64,000 bases of DNA from contig JADCRB010000013.1 in assembly GCA_021464245.1 (NCBI GenBank), positions 2,882,455-2,946,454 on the forward strand. The letters run 5' to 3'. A program made the position numbers and the translations under genes. The notes below the pieces were generated by a model that did not search any database, had not been told where the DNA came from, and saw only the letters and a program-made list of their open reading frames with translations. Positions 36,138 to 49,300 of this stretch are shown here, piece by piece. The DNA comes from Carallia brachiata. Lineage: Eukaryota; Streptophyta; Magnoliopsida; Malpighiales; Rhizophoraceae. Each line of letters starts with the position of its first letter. Positions within the stretch are counted from its first letter, which is position 1.

Positions 36138-37414
36138 GCCAGAAGATTATAACAACCAACATAAATCTAATATCGTTTAATTAGAAATTTCGAGTTCAGA
36201 ATCTTGAAAATACAACTGCGTTAAATACTTATTGTCTTTCGAGATCCTGTCGGATTAGTTTAGATTAATCAGCCCAGTAAGTTAGATACTAGATGATTTC
36301 AGACTAAAAAAAATAATTATAATATAATTAATCTATTAATTTATGTCATTAAATTTTTTTTTGTGGTTTGACACATTTTAACTTTTTTAGTCTAATAGGA
36401 GTGGAAAAATAAGTATTTTTTATAAATAAAATATGAGATTTGGAGATATTTTAGAGCTAAGAGTAAATCTTTTATTTGACCTCCAAACTTTAAAATTAAT
36501 GGTTATTAGTCTAAGTAGTTTTGACACATTCTAACAGGAGATATCCTAATTGTAAAGAATATATATACAAACAACTTAATGATCAATGGGAAAAAAAAAA
36601 AAAATCAGTAAACTTCAGGAGCAAAATGGTCTCATCCAAAACTGCTCAATTCAATTGAATGCGTTCTTGAAACTGGAGGACTATTGGTAATTACAAATAA
36701 CCATCTCAGTGCATCTAACAATTCATGGTAGACATGATCAAATTAAATCAATATTTTGACCAAAGAAATAAACGGGGGAAAAAAAAAACAAAGAAAGTGG
36801 ATTAACTGCTAGTAGTTGCGTTACTCCATGTGGGGAGAACGAGCAACGGCAAGAAATTAAGTTCCGAAACGACAAAATTATAATAATAACCACATTAAAT
36901 TTTTTATGTTTAGTTTAGCATAGAATTCACACCATTAACTACTGTTAAATTAAATCTTTAATTGCACATAATTTTTTAATTAAAGTAGTTGCAAAATATT
37001 CATCCTAAAAAGCCCGATATACTTTATTCAAAAAGAATCAGAATAATGTTGACACAGAATAATGTTTGAAACAGGAGGGAAGATAGTAAAAAAAAAAAAA
37101 GAAAAAATTAAAACAATAAAGTAATTTTTTTTTATTACTAATAAAATTTAGCTCACTAACAGTAAAGTTTTTTTTTGTTAAAATTTAAAATTTTTGAGTT
37201 TAAATTTCAATAAAAAATAAGTAATTTCCGACATTTAAGTTTCTAGTACGAAACTGATGAAATGAAACCAACCTACAGAGCCAAAAAGCCAAGACGTTCT
37301 GTGTGCGCACATAGTATGTTAGTTGTCAACGTTCAAATACTGCGGGCCGTTTCAATATTAACCAAAAAAAAAGTATTAATCAAACTTATTTAGATGTAGA
37401 TGGCTCTAAATCAA

Positions 37415-37530
37415 TACTTAACGCAGCTGGCCACTTAATCAAAGGTCAAGAGAGAGGTGGAAGTTTAAATCCTACCTCCTCTTGAACTTGGACTCTCCAA
37501 CAGGCTTTTAGAAAAAAGAAAAGGACGGTT
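37415..37530 (+). mobile_element. Possible SINE relic
   Basis: GCTGGCCACTTAATCAAAGG (A-box-like) and, about 30 bases on, GGAAGTTTAAATCCTACC (B-box-like) have tRNA-promoter spacing. Confidence 0.3.
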
Positions 37531-38163
37531 CCGCTCGACAAAAACAAAAAAAAAAAATTGGTTTAAGCAATTAGGGCTCTCGCATGCATGAGGTTTCTTT
37601 TCGATAATACCAATGGATTATGCATGGTGTTGTTAATTAAGAGAAAGTAAAATTATATATATATATATATAGATTGATCATGAGTATTATTAGTATGTAA
37701 AGTCATCGTATATAGGTTTGGAATCAGAAATTATCTGTTAACGTTCTTATTTAGTCTCTTTTATAGACAAAATTTACAACTCGAATACTATTGAACTCAA
37801 ATAGTATGAGTAGTACTATAATATGAGTAAATATTCATAATTTGAATATTGTTAAACTCAAATAATATAAGTAGTACTATAATATGAGCAAATTTAAAAT
37901 TGTTTCAATTAAACGCTTCAAATCTCTTGAATGTATTTTGTATTTTGAACAAGGATTGTCGGCCTAATTAGTTGAAGTAAATTTTGCCAACTTGGAAGTA
38001 CTAACTTCAATAATATACTTATTGTGAGTGAGACATTTTTTTTTGGTATATAAAAAGAAAATAAACAACTACCTAATTACGAACTGCAAATGAAGATAAC
38101 TGTTGTCTGTCACCATTGAAGAGTGGTATAAGTCCTAATGGAGGTTGCTCCAAAACAAGATCA

Positions 38164-38457
38164 TTAGTACTGTAAATTCACATTAATTTTTGTCAGAAAA
38201 TCAGCACAAAAGTTAGTAGAACGTAAAACATACTGCAAACTAACTGTCCAATCGCGGTTGCATAAGCATCGAATATCATTAAAAAGACCAGACAGAAGTT
38301 GCACATGGCAATGTTGATCAGCAATCAACCCCAATGCTTTAAGGGAGTCAGACTCAAAAATGACGTCTCTATAATTAAGCTCCCAACCCAACTCAAGATT
38401 GCGCCGAATGCCTAATAATTCGGCTAATATATTATAATTAATGCCTGCACAGCCCAT
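38164..38457 (-). pseudogene. RNase H-like domain fragment (LINE/RVT_3 type)
   Basis: A 97-aa frame with AELLGIRRNLELGWELNY, VIFESDSLKAL and VLRSTNFCADFLTK. These are the Glu helix, second Asp strand and C-terminal Asn/Asp region of the RNase H domains of plant LINE-derived proteins. The N-terminal strand with the first catalytic Asp (DGS) is not found upstream. It is therefore a truncated relic of a non-LTR element or of a domesticated RNase H-like gene. Confidence 0.65.
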
Positions 38458-38689
38458 GAAACCTTCTCCTCAGACACCCTCCGCAGATCAATACATCAAT
38501 ATATTTGGGTAAGAAAATGGGTAAGTAGATGGTGCCCAAAAATCTGATAGAAAAATTTGTTCAAACTACTTATTTAAAATATATTAAACAATTGATACTG
38601 AACTTATGAGAAATCAAACTACTTATTTGAAATGTATTAGACAATTTATATTAAATTTATGAGAAAGCAAATTCTATAGTACCTAATAA

Positions 38690-38830
38690 GTGTTACTGAA
38701 CCGTTTGTGACATCAGATATTTAAAATAAATTTAGTCCCACCAATCGTTTATGGTAAGATTCGAACCTTGATGTTTCTCATCCAAAACTCAATCCTCTAC
38801 CAATTAGACTGTACGATTAGTCATAACACA
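38690..38830 (-). mobile_element. tRNA-derived SINE relic
   Basis: On the minus strand: an A-box GTCTAATTGGTAGAGGATTG (about 38816-38797), then a B-box CAAGGTTCGAATCTTACC (about 38773-38756) at proper Pol III spacing. AT-rich non-tRNA sequence follows. The match to both boxes is the best among the SINE-like relics here. Confidence 0.5.
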
Positions 38831-41800
38831 TAACATCAATGTTTATGTGATTTACTTAAACTAATCTCTCAATTCAAAATTAGAAAAATGATGTCCAAAA
38901 TTTTGGAAAAGAAGAGTGAAGTTATCAGGGTTTGGCAGCTCCCTTCCACAAAAATTTGCTGTAGGAGACCCAAAATAACGTGCAATTTTATCTCTCAAAT
39001 TTCATCAAATGGAAGACTGATTAAAACTATGATAGCCTAATCAACTTCTTCAAATTAACACTGCAATCCTGAATTTTGATATATTCTTTGAAAAAGACTC
39101 AGTGATTTTACTTATATAACTTTAAAGTGATATAATTAAATGATTGAATTTAAAAAAAAAATTGTAATATATTGTTGATGAGATTATATAATTATTTTAA
39201 AACTACTTAAATTAAGTCACTAAGTATCACTCATATTCTTTTTCAATTTCACATGCATTCGTGGACCACATTTGAGACTAGGATGTTTTAGAGAGCACAA
39301 TTGAACAAACAAGAAGTAGACCTTTTGGTCGTTGTTCTGCCGATTGACTGAACCGTTACCGAATCGTCTCATGGTCGTACTGTTCGGTTAAGTCTACCTC
39401 AACATTGGTGGGCTAATAGGAGTGTTTAGACAAAGGTAATGCCCGAATTGAAAAATTGGGCCTTTAAAATGTGTAGTAGACCTGGGCCGTGTGCTTGATA
39501 AGCAGGTGGAGCTTTGTGCCGACCGGGGATGAGAGCCTCAGAAGAATGCTATAGATGGAAATGCTTCGTGTTTGAGCCTTTAAGTTTTATCCAATCAATT
39601 GGGCCTTTGTTTTTTCGGTTTGTTTTTTTTTGTTTTTTTTAAGGGTCATTTAGTCATATATTATACAATAAAGATAATTTTTTTTATTCTTATAAACTCT
39701 ATACTCTTTTTTTCTCAGGATTAAAATTTAAGATTTAAAAAAAAAATATATTAAAATCTTGATCACTGAAATATTCTCTAAAAGACAATCAATTGTCTTT
39801 TATTTAGTAGAGTATTACATCGTCAAGATACTAATATATTTGGATTCCGTGGATCGAGGGCTCATAATTATTTTGAACTCCATAAAAAGAAGGGTTACTG
39901 GTACTCATTGTACGAGAGTGACCCCAATATTTTGATGACATAGGATAAAACGAAACCAAAAAATTGGTCTCTTCTAAGTGGCGTTACACCAATTTTATCA
40001 ATAAGTAAGAGGACTGTTATTTTTTGTGGCAAATTTTCTTATAACTTGAGAGATTCAGTATTCTTTACACTCATACTAACCATAAAATTTACGTAATAAT
40101 TTTTTTTTTAAAGTATATGTTGCAACTGACACTCTCAAAACTGTTTAATAAAATTAAGACACGCAATTATAATTGCTCGATAAACATCCGAGTCCCAATC
40201 CTGCCTCGTAAGCTTCGGAAGAGATAAAAGGGGGTCAGTTTCCACTATAATCCTTCGAAAGCCCCTCTCCCAGGCAGTGAACAAAGCATGATGTATAGCA
40301 TGGAGTTCAGTCCCAATAGCCATCGACAAGAACTGGATCTAGAAAAATTTTTAAGGAGGGCAAATATTATAGTATAAATATAATAACAAAATTAATATAT
40401 ATAATAAAAATAAAAATTATATTAATTATTATAAATAGTAAATATTATAAATACCTTATTAGTTGTAATGTTATAAAATTTTTAATTTTTATGTATCATT
40501 TTTTTTTATAAAAAGAATGATTTTTAAAGTGAAGAAACAAACTAATTACTATTCAAAAGGTTGAAAACCCAAATCCAAATAACCAATTTCCATTTGAATC
40601 TCGCGCCACTCCACCAAACTCAGCTTCACCCGATGCTCCTTTAGAACCGTCAACATTTATTTTAATCTTATGCAACGGTGGGGCTGCCACGTAATCAGCG
40701 GTGCCGTTGATATAAGACATTGTTTGCTAAGAAGAGGATGCTTAGAGGACTGGTATGCCTGATAAATCTCTTAAACGAAAACGAGGGATAGATGGCAACG
40801 AATTATTACTTACTAATATTATAATCGTTTTTATAACTGAATGTCTCGAATTGAAAAAAAAAAGACCATTTTCTCTAACAATGCAGCACTAAGTTCTAAC
40901 CATTGAATTTTCATAAATAAGATAAGGAGGGTGCCTATCTGCTGATTGTCGACTAATCTGCACAAAATTGTAAATCATATATGTCCAAAACAAGTTCAAA
41001 TACGGAAAAAAGATTTGAAAATAATAGGCTATAGCTTTGCCTATTAATCCAACGAGACTCCGTTGTTTTTTGATTTAAAATTGTTTAGTATTCAGTTTAT
41101 TATATTGACTAATATAAATCGACTTGAGTAAAATTTCGAAAGATGGTAAAAGTCTTTCAGTAGGTATTAAACGTGATTGTATTTTTAAAATTCGAACTCA
41201 AAATCTCTAATTAAGCGGTATTAAACTCCTATCATCTCACTCAGCAGCTGTTGATTAGCCAATGAGACTCGTTGTTGGAAACTCTTATTTTCTTCCATTC
41301 CGCCAAACAAGCGGGCAAAAAAAGAAAGAATGAACGGTTGCCCAGCCATCTGCTAAGCGCTAAGATCCATTTATACGTTTAATGGGATTCCAATCCAACG
41401 TTTTGTAGCAGCTCCCTTTGTTTTGGTACATTGTTGTAGCTTCTCACTAGGGCGTACGTCAACCGTCCGATCAACTCAAACTGACCAACCAATCTAAATC
41501 AAACCGAACCCGTTATAAACAGATTGGTTATGATTTGTGATTTAAACAAATTGTACTTAGTGATTTAGTTGCGTTTTAAAAGTTCAAAAACTATCATAAA
41601 CGGAACCCACTATCTTATATTATTAAGTCCAAAAATACATTTACAAAGTCATAAACACCAGAAAAAATCTAACTATCTCTGCAACTCCTCCACCCCCAAC
41701 CCAATTCATAGATGATCTAAAATACTCGCAATAGCTTAAAAAAACTAATTGATAATCTAGAAAAAGTATTATTTTGTCGTCTCTGTTCTCAAAGTATATC

Positions 41801-42688
41801 TATATTTTTCTGTTATTAATAAACATAAATTTCTTCTACCAATTGGCTTCCTAACGAGGCTTTTTTTTTAAAATTTTTATTTTATAATGTCAATAAGATT
41901 GTCATCTAGAATCAAAATCGAAGCCAATGGCGAAAGATATTGCATATTTTGACATAGAACTTTAAATTGTCAATTAAAATTTTATTTCTCTTTATAAGGT
42001 GATTTAAACAACCAAATCAATTGATCCGTTTTACTCTTTTATTAGTTTGATTGTGGTTTTAAAGAATTCAAACCGCTATTTATAGTATAGTTTGAACATA
42101 AAAATAAAATTTACTCAAATCAATCTGTGTATACTCCAACTTCTCAATATGTGGCTGAATCACCACCTCTACAAAGCAACTTTTCAAATTTCTTAATTTT
42201 TTGCAAACTTTTCTTTTTTTAAATTATGAGGCTCTTCGAGTTTGAATTGCATAGTGAGAATAATTTTATTATTTTTACAAATCTTATCTATCTTTTCATG
42301 ATTACAGCATGAGATCTAAAAAATTAAAAAATTAACATTACATAGATTTAAATAGATAACAAGATAGTTTCATTTAACGATATTTGATAATTTATTATTA
42401 TTTTTTTTTATAAATTCAATAATTCAATGGTTTATATCACTTTATTTCTATTTTAAAACTACCTAAATAAAGTCACTAAATTTTTTTTCAAATTAAAATT
42501 TAAGTTGTTAATCAATATAGAATATTTCCAGACTAACATTTCATTAACTTTAGATATAACCGAGCTACACCCGTTTAAGTTTATCTCGATTTTTTATCTT
42601 TTGTTTTTTAAGGAAGGAAAGTTTATCTCGTTTGCTAAATTTTTGTAAATGAAGAGATTGGAATGAGTTTTTATAAGACACTGAGAAG

Positions 42689-42719
<31 letters not shown>

Positions 42720-43000
42720 TTAGAAAGTATTTTATGAATCAATTATATTCATGGGTCAAAATCAGAAAATATTTGTTAACATTTTTTTCAACTTATTTTA
42801 TGAAAAAGATTTTTTTGATGAATTATAAAAAAGATTAATTATTAAAATACTATTAAATCCGTATAAACCTTATCTTTTTTCAATAAATAAACAAATCTGA
42901 AACTTAACAGGCAGCGCGGCACACATTTCCTTTTTATTCGGGCCGGCGACTGGCATCTAAAGTGTGGCGCCAATTGCAGCCTTAGTCTAACGCTGATTGC
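38831..43000. other. Intergenic, relic-rich, no intact gene seen
   Basis: AT-rich DNA holding the broken RNase H-like relic (40135-40735) and a 28-base T run (42687-42714). An unexplained GC-richer stretch at about 39330-39560 has no ORF. Confidence 0.5.
40135..40735 (-). pseudogene. RNase H-like gene relic, interrupted
   Basis: On the minus strand the piece at about 40695-40560 reads KINVDGSKG...EFGGVARDSNGNWLFGF, the first strands of an RNase H domain with catalytic Asp in VDGS. After about 230 bp of AT-rich DNA the piece 40329-40135 continues with GTELHAIHHALFTAWERGFR and IIVETD, the next catalytic Glu and Asp. The gap holds no coding sequence and looks like an insertion, so the relic is dead. 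Confidence 0.7.
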
Positions 43001-43167
43001 ATGTCTTGTTCTAGATTCTCACACTACGTGGCTGAACGGCCATCACTTTGCTCTCCTAACTCCCCGGCCCTACGTTTTCTTTCCGACCCCAAACAAACGA
43101 ACACCCTACATGTATATTTTCGTCAACCGTCCGCTATTGTCTTCCATTTGTTTGTCTTATCACTTCC

Positions 43168-45858
43168 ATGTCTCCTGCGCTTCTTCTCAGAAGATGGGCG
43201 GGGAAGGCTACCAGAAACCTTCACTCTTCCCTCAGCTTCCTCGTTTTCCTCTTCTTAGATTTTCTTGAAATTCTTTGCTGCCTAATGTATAGGTTTCTTG
43301 ATTTGTTTTTTGAAGGGAAGCCATCTCCATGTTATTGTCGAGAGGAGGAGATGGAGGAAAAGGAGATTGAGATGTCAGAGACTTTGTTTGGCAGGATTAA
43401 CGTGTTTAGGAAAATGGGGTTTCTTGGTTTTCCAAGAAAATGGGAGGTTTGCAAGAAAGCATGTGGTGGTGGTGGTGGTGAAAGGGTGAATAGGTGGTCT
43501 GATTGTGGGTGCGAGTCCTGTGTTTCTTGGAAGAAAAATGGTGGTGGGAACAAGTTGTATGTGGTGGTCAGGGAGCCTTCAAAAGGTAATTTTTAAGAAT
43601 GAAACCCCCCCCCCCCCTTTTTTTTTTTCGTATATCCTTTGATTGTTTGGAATTTGGCCACAAAATGAGAATTCTTGATTGGAGGACCACAAATTTTTAC
43701 GTTATAGCAATCAAAATGAGAATTCTTGAGAATTCATGTTGATCATCATGTAATTCGCAGATATGTGGGAATTGATTACAATGCTTGCTCTTGGTTTTTG
43801 GCAAATAAATACATAAATAAGAGCTTCTGTTAGTAAAATGAGCATAGTACTGTACAGAGATGGTGTCCCTTTTCTGGTACGCTCATGGAATAAACTTTTT
43901 CTGATTACGAAGGATTTGTAAAGTTTCCTACTGTATTCAGATAGGTTAAGGATAATATGTTTGATTATTGTTTTCTGGCTTACAAGGGCCAGCCTTTGTG
44001 TAATGGTAAATAGTGGATTTATAAAAACAACCTCTTTGTAAATATTAAGAGAAAGTCCTCGTACATCTAATCTTCTCCTGGACCCCATCAACCATGAGTG
44101 TGGTAGTCTCGTGTACTGGGAATGTTTTTTATTGTTTTGGCTAATGATATGCTGTTTGTGTGTTTTTTTTTTTTGGGGGGGGGGGGGGTTGTTCTTCATA
44201 GGCATATATGCTGTTTGATACTTTTGGCTTGTTTGTGAGTTTGCAACAACAGAAATTAAGACAGATATCGTGCTATTGCTTTTGTCTTATGCATGAACAT
44301 GTGCTTAGAGGGCTTGGAAAAGAATATTCTTGTAGTTGTGCATTATTATTTTAGTTCATTGTTCATCAAGATGAGCATTATGGTGAGCACCGTGGAGGTC
44401 AACGAGCTATCAAATTCCTGAGGAATGCATTTGCCCAAAAAAAAAAAAAAACAGAGACGGAAATGGACAAAAGAATTTGAGTGATGTGGTAACAATAGCT
44501 GAGAAGCTACTGGCTTTCTGAAGAATGAATGTGAACTCAAATATGAACACATGAACGATAATTCTTGGTGTTAAAGTTCCATTTATGTAAACTTAAGCAG
44601 TAATCTTAATCAATAGCGGTAATTTTGTTGCATAAAAGGGCATCAAGACTAGCAAAAGCATTTTTGCTCTCGCATAGGGCAATGAACTCTAATTGCGTTC
44701 TCATCTCATGTTCTTAACAGCTGGCAATGGGGACTGCAGTGGATGTTCAACTCAAAATGTGATATTCCTACACGGGTTCCTCTGTTCTTCCTCATTATGG
44801 ACAGAAACAGTGTTTCCAAATCTTTCTGAACATGTGAATTGTAGCTATAGATTGTTTGCTGTCGACCTTTTGGGATTTGGAGGCAGCCCAAAGCCGCGAG
44901 AATGTTTATACACTTTAAGAGATCATCTAGAAATGATCGAGAAATCCGTTATTGATCCATTTGAGTTGGAGTCTTTTCATCTTGTAGCACACTCCATGGG
45001 TTGCATCATCGCATTAGCGCTAGCTGCGAAGCACCCAGAACTTGTGAAATCGGTCACCCTTGTTGCTCCAGTGAGTGAATATCACTAGATATATATATAA
45101 TATGTATCATTTTATGCCTTTTGTTCTTTGATTGTTTCATGTTTTATCATTTGGCTAATGTATCTCTATATCTGCTTGTTCTGTTCTCTATTTTGAATTT
45201 AGCCATACTTCACAAATTCTAAAGAAGGGGCAAGTTCAATCTCACTGCAGAAACTTGCGGGGAAGAGATTGTGGCCACCATTATTGTTTGGTGCATCGTT
45301 TATGTCATGGTATGAGCACTTGGGACGCTGTGTTTGTTTGCTTATCTGCAGAAACCACAGGACATGGGAGGGGATTCTGAAGCTACTCACTTTTAGTAGG
45401 TAATAGCTGATTCTTCATGGCATGAAACTCTTTCCTTTCATAGGGAAATCAAAAGAGGAGGAAAAAAAAATTGACGGGAAATTATGATTATTTCAACCTT
45501 TTCCAGGGACCTCCATTTCATGATCAAGGACTTGACAAGGCACACCCATCATTCAGCTTGGCATACAATGCATAATGTGATCTGTGGGGGAGCAAAATAT
45601 ATGGATGACTTCTTGGAAACCTTGATCAAGTTTGAAGTGAGGCTTTGTATTATCCAAGGTGACAGTGACCAAGTTGTCCCATTGGAGTGCAGTAATAACA
45701 TCAAAAACAAGGTTCCTGCTGCAGAAGTTAGTATAATTCCTAATGCTGACCATAATTCTGTAATAATGGGTAGGGAGAAAAGCTTTACACAAAGTTTAGA
45801 GCATATATGGGCATCAGCTGATGATGCAAAAATATGTTTGGATAATGGTTATAGTTGA
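43168..45858 (+). CDS. BDG: BODYGUARD-like alpha/beta hydrolase (cuticle)
   Basis: Exons 43168-43585, 44721-45070, 45203-45399, 45507-45858, all GT-AG; 438 aa (BDG about 470). The start at 43168 is kept because the hydrophobic FLVFLFLDFLEILCCLMYRFLDLFFE matches the N-terminal membrane-like segment of this family. Then WSDCGCESCVSW and the hydrolase fold: VIFLHGF (oxyanion), LFAVDLLGFGGSPKP, nucleophile elbow AHSMGC, acid in GDSDQVVP and catalytic His in NADHNSV. Known: BODYGUARD proteins are epidermal extracellular hydrolase-like proteins needed for cutin deposition; the substrate is unsettled. The paralog (BDG1-5) cannot be told by eye, though the location between CBR1 and VAR3 points to the At5g17780 type. 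Intron 1 is 1.1 kb and carries a SINE relic and C/T and T/G homopolymer runs. It converges on the VAR3-like gene 526 bp away. Confidence 0.9.
43604..43629. repeat. C-run followed by T-run in BDG intron 1
   Basis: About 12 C then 12 T. A mirror-like T-run then G-run (about 12 T, 14 G) lies at 44163-44190 in the same intron. Lengths of such runs are often misread. Confidence 0.8.
43983..44130 (+). mobile_element. Au-type SINE relic in BDG intron 1
   Basis: GGCCAGCCTTTGTGTAATGG (tRNA-like start), AACAACCTCTTTGTAAATAT, TCCTCGTACATCTAATCTTC, CTCCTGGACCCCATC and CTCGTGTACTGGGAATG followed by T-rich sequence retrace in order the landmarks of the widespread plant Au SINE (from memory: ACAGCCTCTTGC, GCGTACA, CCCGGACCCC, GTGCACYGGG). 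The B box is missing or decayed. Confidence 0.65.
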
Positions 45859-46384
45859 AAACATGGTTCCCTTTTCAATTAATTTTTTATATGAAAAACA
45901 GAATTCAATAGACTAAGCATTGTGTTGAGAACCTAAGTTTGAGACTACAACGATTTTCAAGTTCATTTTTTTTGTCTCACATTTCTGAATGAATGCAACT
46001 CAGAGTTTACGAAGATTCAAAAACAATGTTTATATTGCCTTTTCACGGCAAAACACAGATATTTAACTTTGGAGTTCTGGCACTGTGATGTTAATATGAC
46101 TGAGCAATATTGCCTTAATTGCATCTTACAACAAACTCAGTCTATAATGAACGAAATGGCGAGAAAAATATTTATATAACCGACCTCAACTAAATTTGAG
46201 AAGAAGATTGTTTTGCTTTTGTATCCCCTAATAAGCACCCACAGAGATATACTAAAAGAGACACCACCCTGCACAAGGAAAGCTTCTGTAAAAGTTTGCT
46301 CCGTTTCCACTTGAATTGTATATCTGGACCATCTCAGATTCCAAAAAAAATCACCGTTGAGGGAATTTGTGTTGCATCATCAGC
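45859..46384. other. Convergent 3' spacer between BDG-like and VAR3-like genes
   Basis: 526 bp between the two stop codons, AT-rich. It presumably holds both 3' UTRs. No other feature is seen. Confidence 0.6.
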
Positions 46385-49300
46385 TCAGCTGCTGTCATTT
46401 TCCTTCACTGGATCAGAGTTCACCACTGGAAGATTTCTCCTGTACTGCGTAGATGTCAACCTCCTCTCCAGTGGAGTCTTTCTTTTGCTCACAACAAATC
46501 TATTGACACCTTTCCGCATTGGCATTATTGAGGGGAAATCCTCATCGGGGATCTGGCTTAGTTCTGAGATGTCCTTGATCTGAGCAACACGTCGGAACCA
46601 TCTCTCTGCCTTGGCCTCCTCTGACATGTCCAAAGGATCTGGTTCTTTCACAGCTGAACCTCCAAGGCTCTTCCCAGTCCAGCTATTGCTAGTACCCTGA
46701 TTCTCAGATGACTGAGTTGTGGTTGCTGCCAAATTTTCCACCTCAGTTGATTTCTGTTTCCAGGAGCGCCCACAGCTTCCATCATCCCTACTAGCCTGGG
46801 GATTAGTAAAATTCTGCACTGGATTCCCCATCAGATTTGTTCCTGCACCAGTATTCTGAGTGCTAGTATATCCACTGCTCCAAGTGCCCCTGCTTCTATG
46901 CTGGGGTTCAACGATATTTTGGGTAGAAATTCCACTTGCTGCCATCCCATAAGACGCATCCATCTTTCTTTCGTTCAAATTCTCCCCAGAAATTCTGTAA
47001 CTCCAGTTCCCTGCACTCTGTTGTCGATGTCGCATCTCTTGCAAATTAGGTGGATCAGGGACACCAGTTCCAGCGACATCAACATTCTCAGGAAGCTTTT
47101 CCGGTGACATGGAATTTGAATATTCAGTCAGAGTTCCATTAGTTGAATCTGCCCCATTGTGCTGCTGATTATCCTTAGCAAAGTAGTCTGGTGGGAATGG
47201 GACAGAGGGCACATAATTGGTATTGTTAGCTGGTTCCGTGGCCATACGTCTATTGTATTTTGGAGAACTTAATGAACCATTGTTTTTATTGCTGACTTCA
47301 AATCGATTCTCTCCTTTATGCAGCGACATGATCTCAGGGAAGCCATCATCTGAAGTTGCACTAGTCAGATCTGTAACATTATGGAGCTCTGCAACTTTTT
47401 TAAACCATCTGTCGGTTTGTTTACCTTGTCCTTTTTCTTCATCCCTAACAGGCTTTTCGACCAGTGGCAACTCATTGCTCCCAGAAAAAGCACCCTTCTG
47501 CTCACCAAAAGTTGAAGCAAATATATCAACATCTGTATTAACCTCCTCATTCACGTCCATCTTCACATTCACAGGTTTGTTGGCAAACATGCCTGCAGGT
47601 AAGGACACAGATGGAACGTATTTGGAATTGCTTCCTCTAGTGACACCATTATGTAGCGATGCTGAATTAGAGATAGAATGGGTCTTTATTCCAGCACTTT
47701 CTCCAGAGCTTGTCTCATTATCAGTTGAAGCAACTGATTTACGACCAAGAATCTCTTCCAACCTCCGGCTGGTTGTTTGGTTAATGGTTTTATCATCATT
47801 CATCGTCCGAATGTCATTACCATCGAGAGTGCAATCATCACCCACATTTCTTCTATATTGAGCATTAGCTAGCCTCCTTTCTAGAGGAGTCTTCCTTGTG
47901 CTGACCACAAATCTGTTGACTCCTTTCCTAAGCGGCATTATTTCCGGAAAATCCTCATCTGCTAAGGAACCGTTCATATCTGAGGTGCTGTCCAGCTGAG
48001 ACATCTTGCTAAACCATTTTTGTGCTTTCTCTTCATTGGCAGCCAGCCTGCTATCAAGTTCAGCACTATTACCATATGCCAAACCTGAGCTAGAGTTGGC
48101 AACAAGTGTTTCTCCAGGCCGTTTGCAATCACACCTTAGGCACACCATATTCCTCCCATAATTGAAGAAATCACATCTGCAAAGGAGAGTCAAAAAGAAA
48201 TCCTCAATGCAAAATCAAACGCGAGTCAACCACTAAGCCTGTAGGAAGAATTGAAGTAAAGAAGCAGTGCTCACTGAGGACATTCCCACTCCCCACCACT
48301 AAGCTGCCTCTTTGGTCGTGCTTCCTGACATTCACGACATTTCACATTTCTTGCAAAGTTCATGAAATTACACCTGCTTAACAGTAGAGAAATTAACTGT
48401 CGTAATAAATGCAAAAAACAAAACTGATTTTCACTACATGCTCCACATCAATATTGATTATGGCAGAGTATTATTGAAAACAAAAATATCTCAAAAGACA
48501 GCAGCCCACGAGACACAGAATTGTTACACTGACAAAAATATGAATTTTGAGGACTTAACATTAGAAACGGGCAATAGGATCCCACCTTGGACAAATCCAA
48601 TCCCCCTTTTTCATTTCAACATTTTGTCCCTCAGGCCTTTGTGTTTGCCCATATCTATCTGGAAACTGATTTTGCACTGACACAGCCATGCTTGGCTGTG
48701 GAACATTATGGCTCAGCTGCACCAATTCACTCAAGAGATTCCGAACGCATTGCTCCACAAGTTCTTTATTCCAAAGATTGCTCTTCTCAGATGATACCAT
48801 ACTGCTTGCATAGCTTAATATAAACTTCATTAAGTCAACTGTGTGCAATCTATCAGAACTCAACACCTAAGATTAAAACACAGTTGGGGGCAGTGTGTAA
48901 AATCAGTAACAAGCATTGTCAACATGGTTGGAGAAACATGTTATCAGCACTACTCGCAGAAAAGAAACTAGACATGCTAGAACTCTGTTATGCCAAGTTA
49001 CTTGAATACATGAAGTAAGCTTCTTCCCACAAGAAACACTCGTTTACTACCATCCCATACTTTAACAACATAGTACAGCTTTTGAGTTTAAAAATCATTA
49101 TTCTTCATGGCTATCATCATACGGGCTCCAGCCACCAAATGTTACTGCTGGAGAAGCAAACCAATTACATGGGCAAACCAAAAACAACTTCCCATTCCCT
49201 CCCAAAAAGATCCAAGACATTAGAAAGACAAATTAATCGCTATGCAAATACACACTTTCAATTGCAGATAAGTAGGAAGTTAAGAAGCCTCTTGAATTTA

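Larger units (their letters stand above)
35265..38163. other. Intergenic: CBR1 promoter side, foldback element, no other gene seen
   Basis: AT-rich spacer. The supported structures are the foldback at 35521-36137, a SINE-like relic near 37415-37530 and an (AT)n tract at 37655-37670. Confidence 0.5.

Noticed and set aside
43711..44205. 164-codon minus-strand frame in BDG intron 1
   Set aside because: It runs antisense through a SINE relic and homopolymer tracts, has no domain, and lies inside a well-supported intron.
47217..47861. 214-codon plus-strand frame opposite the VAR3-like last exon
   Set aside because: Antisense shadow of a long, clearly coding exon.
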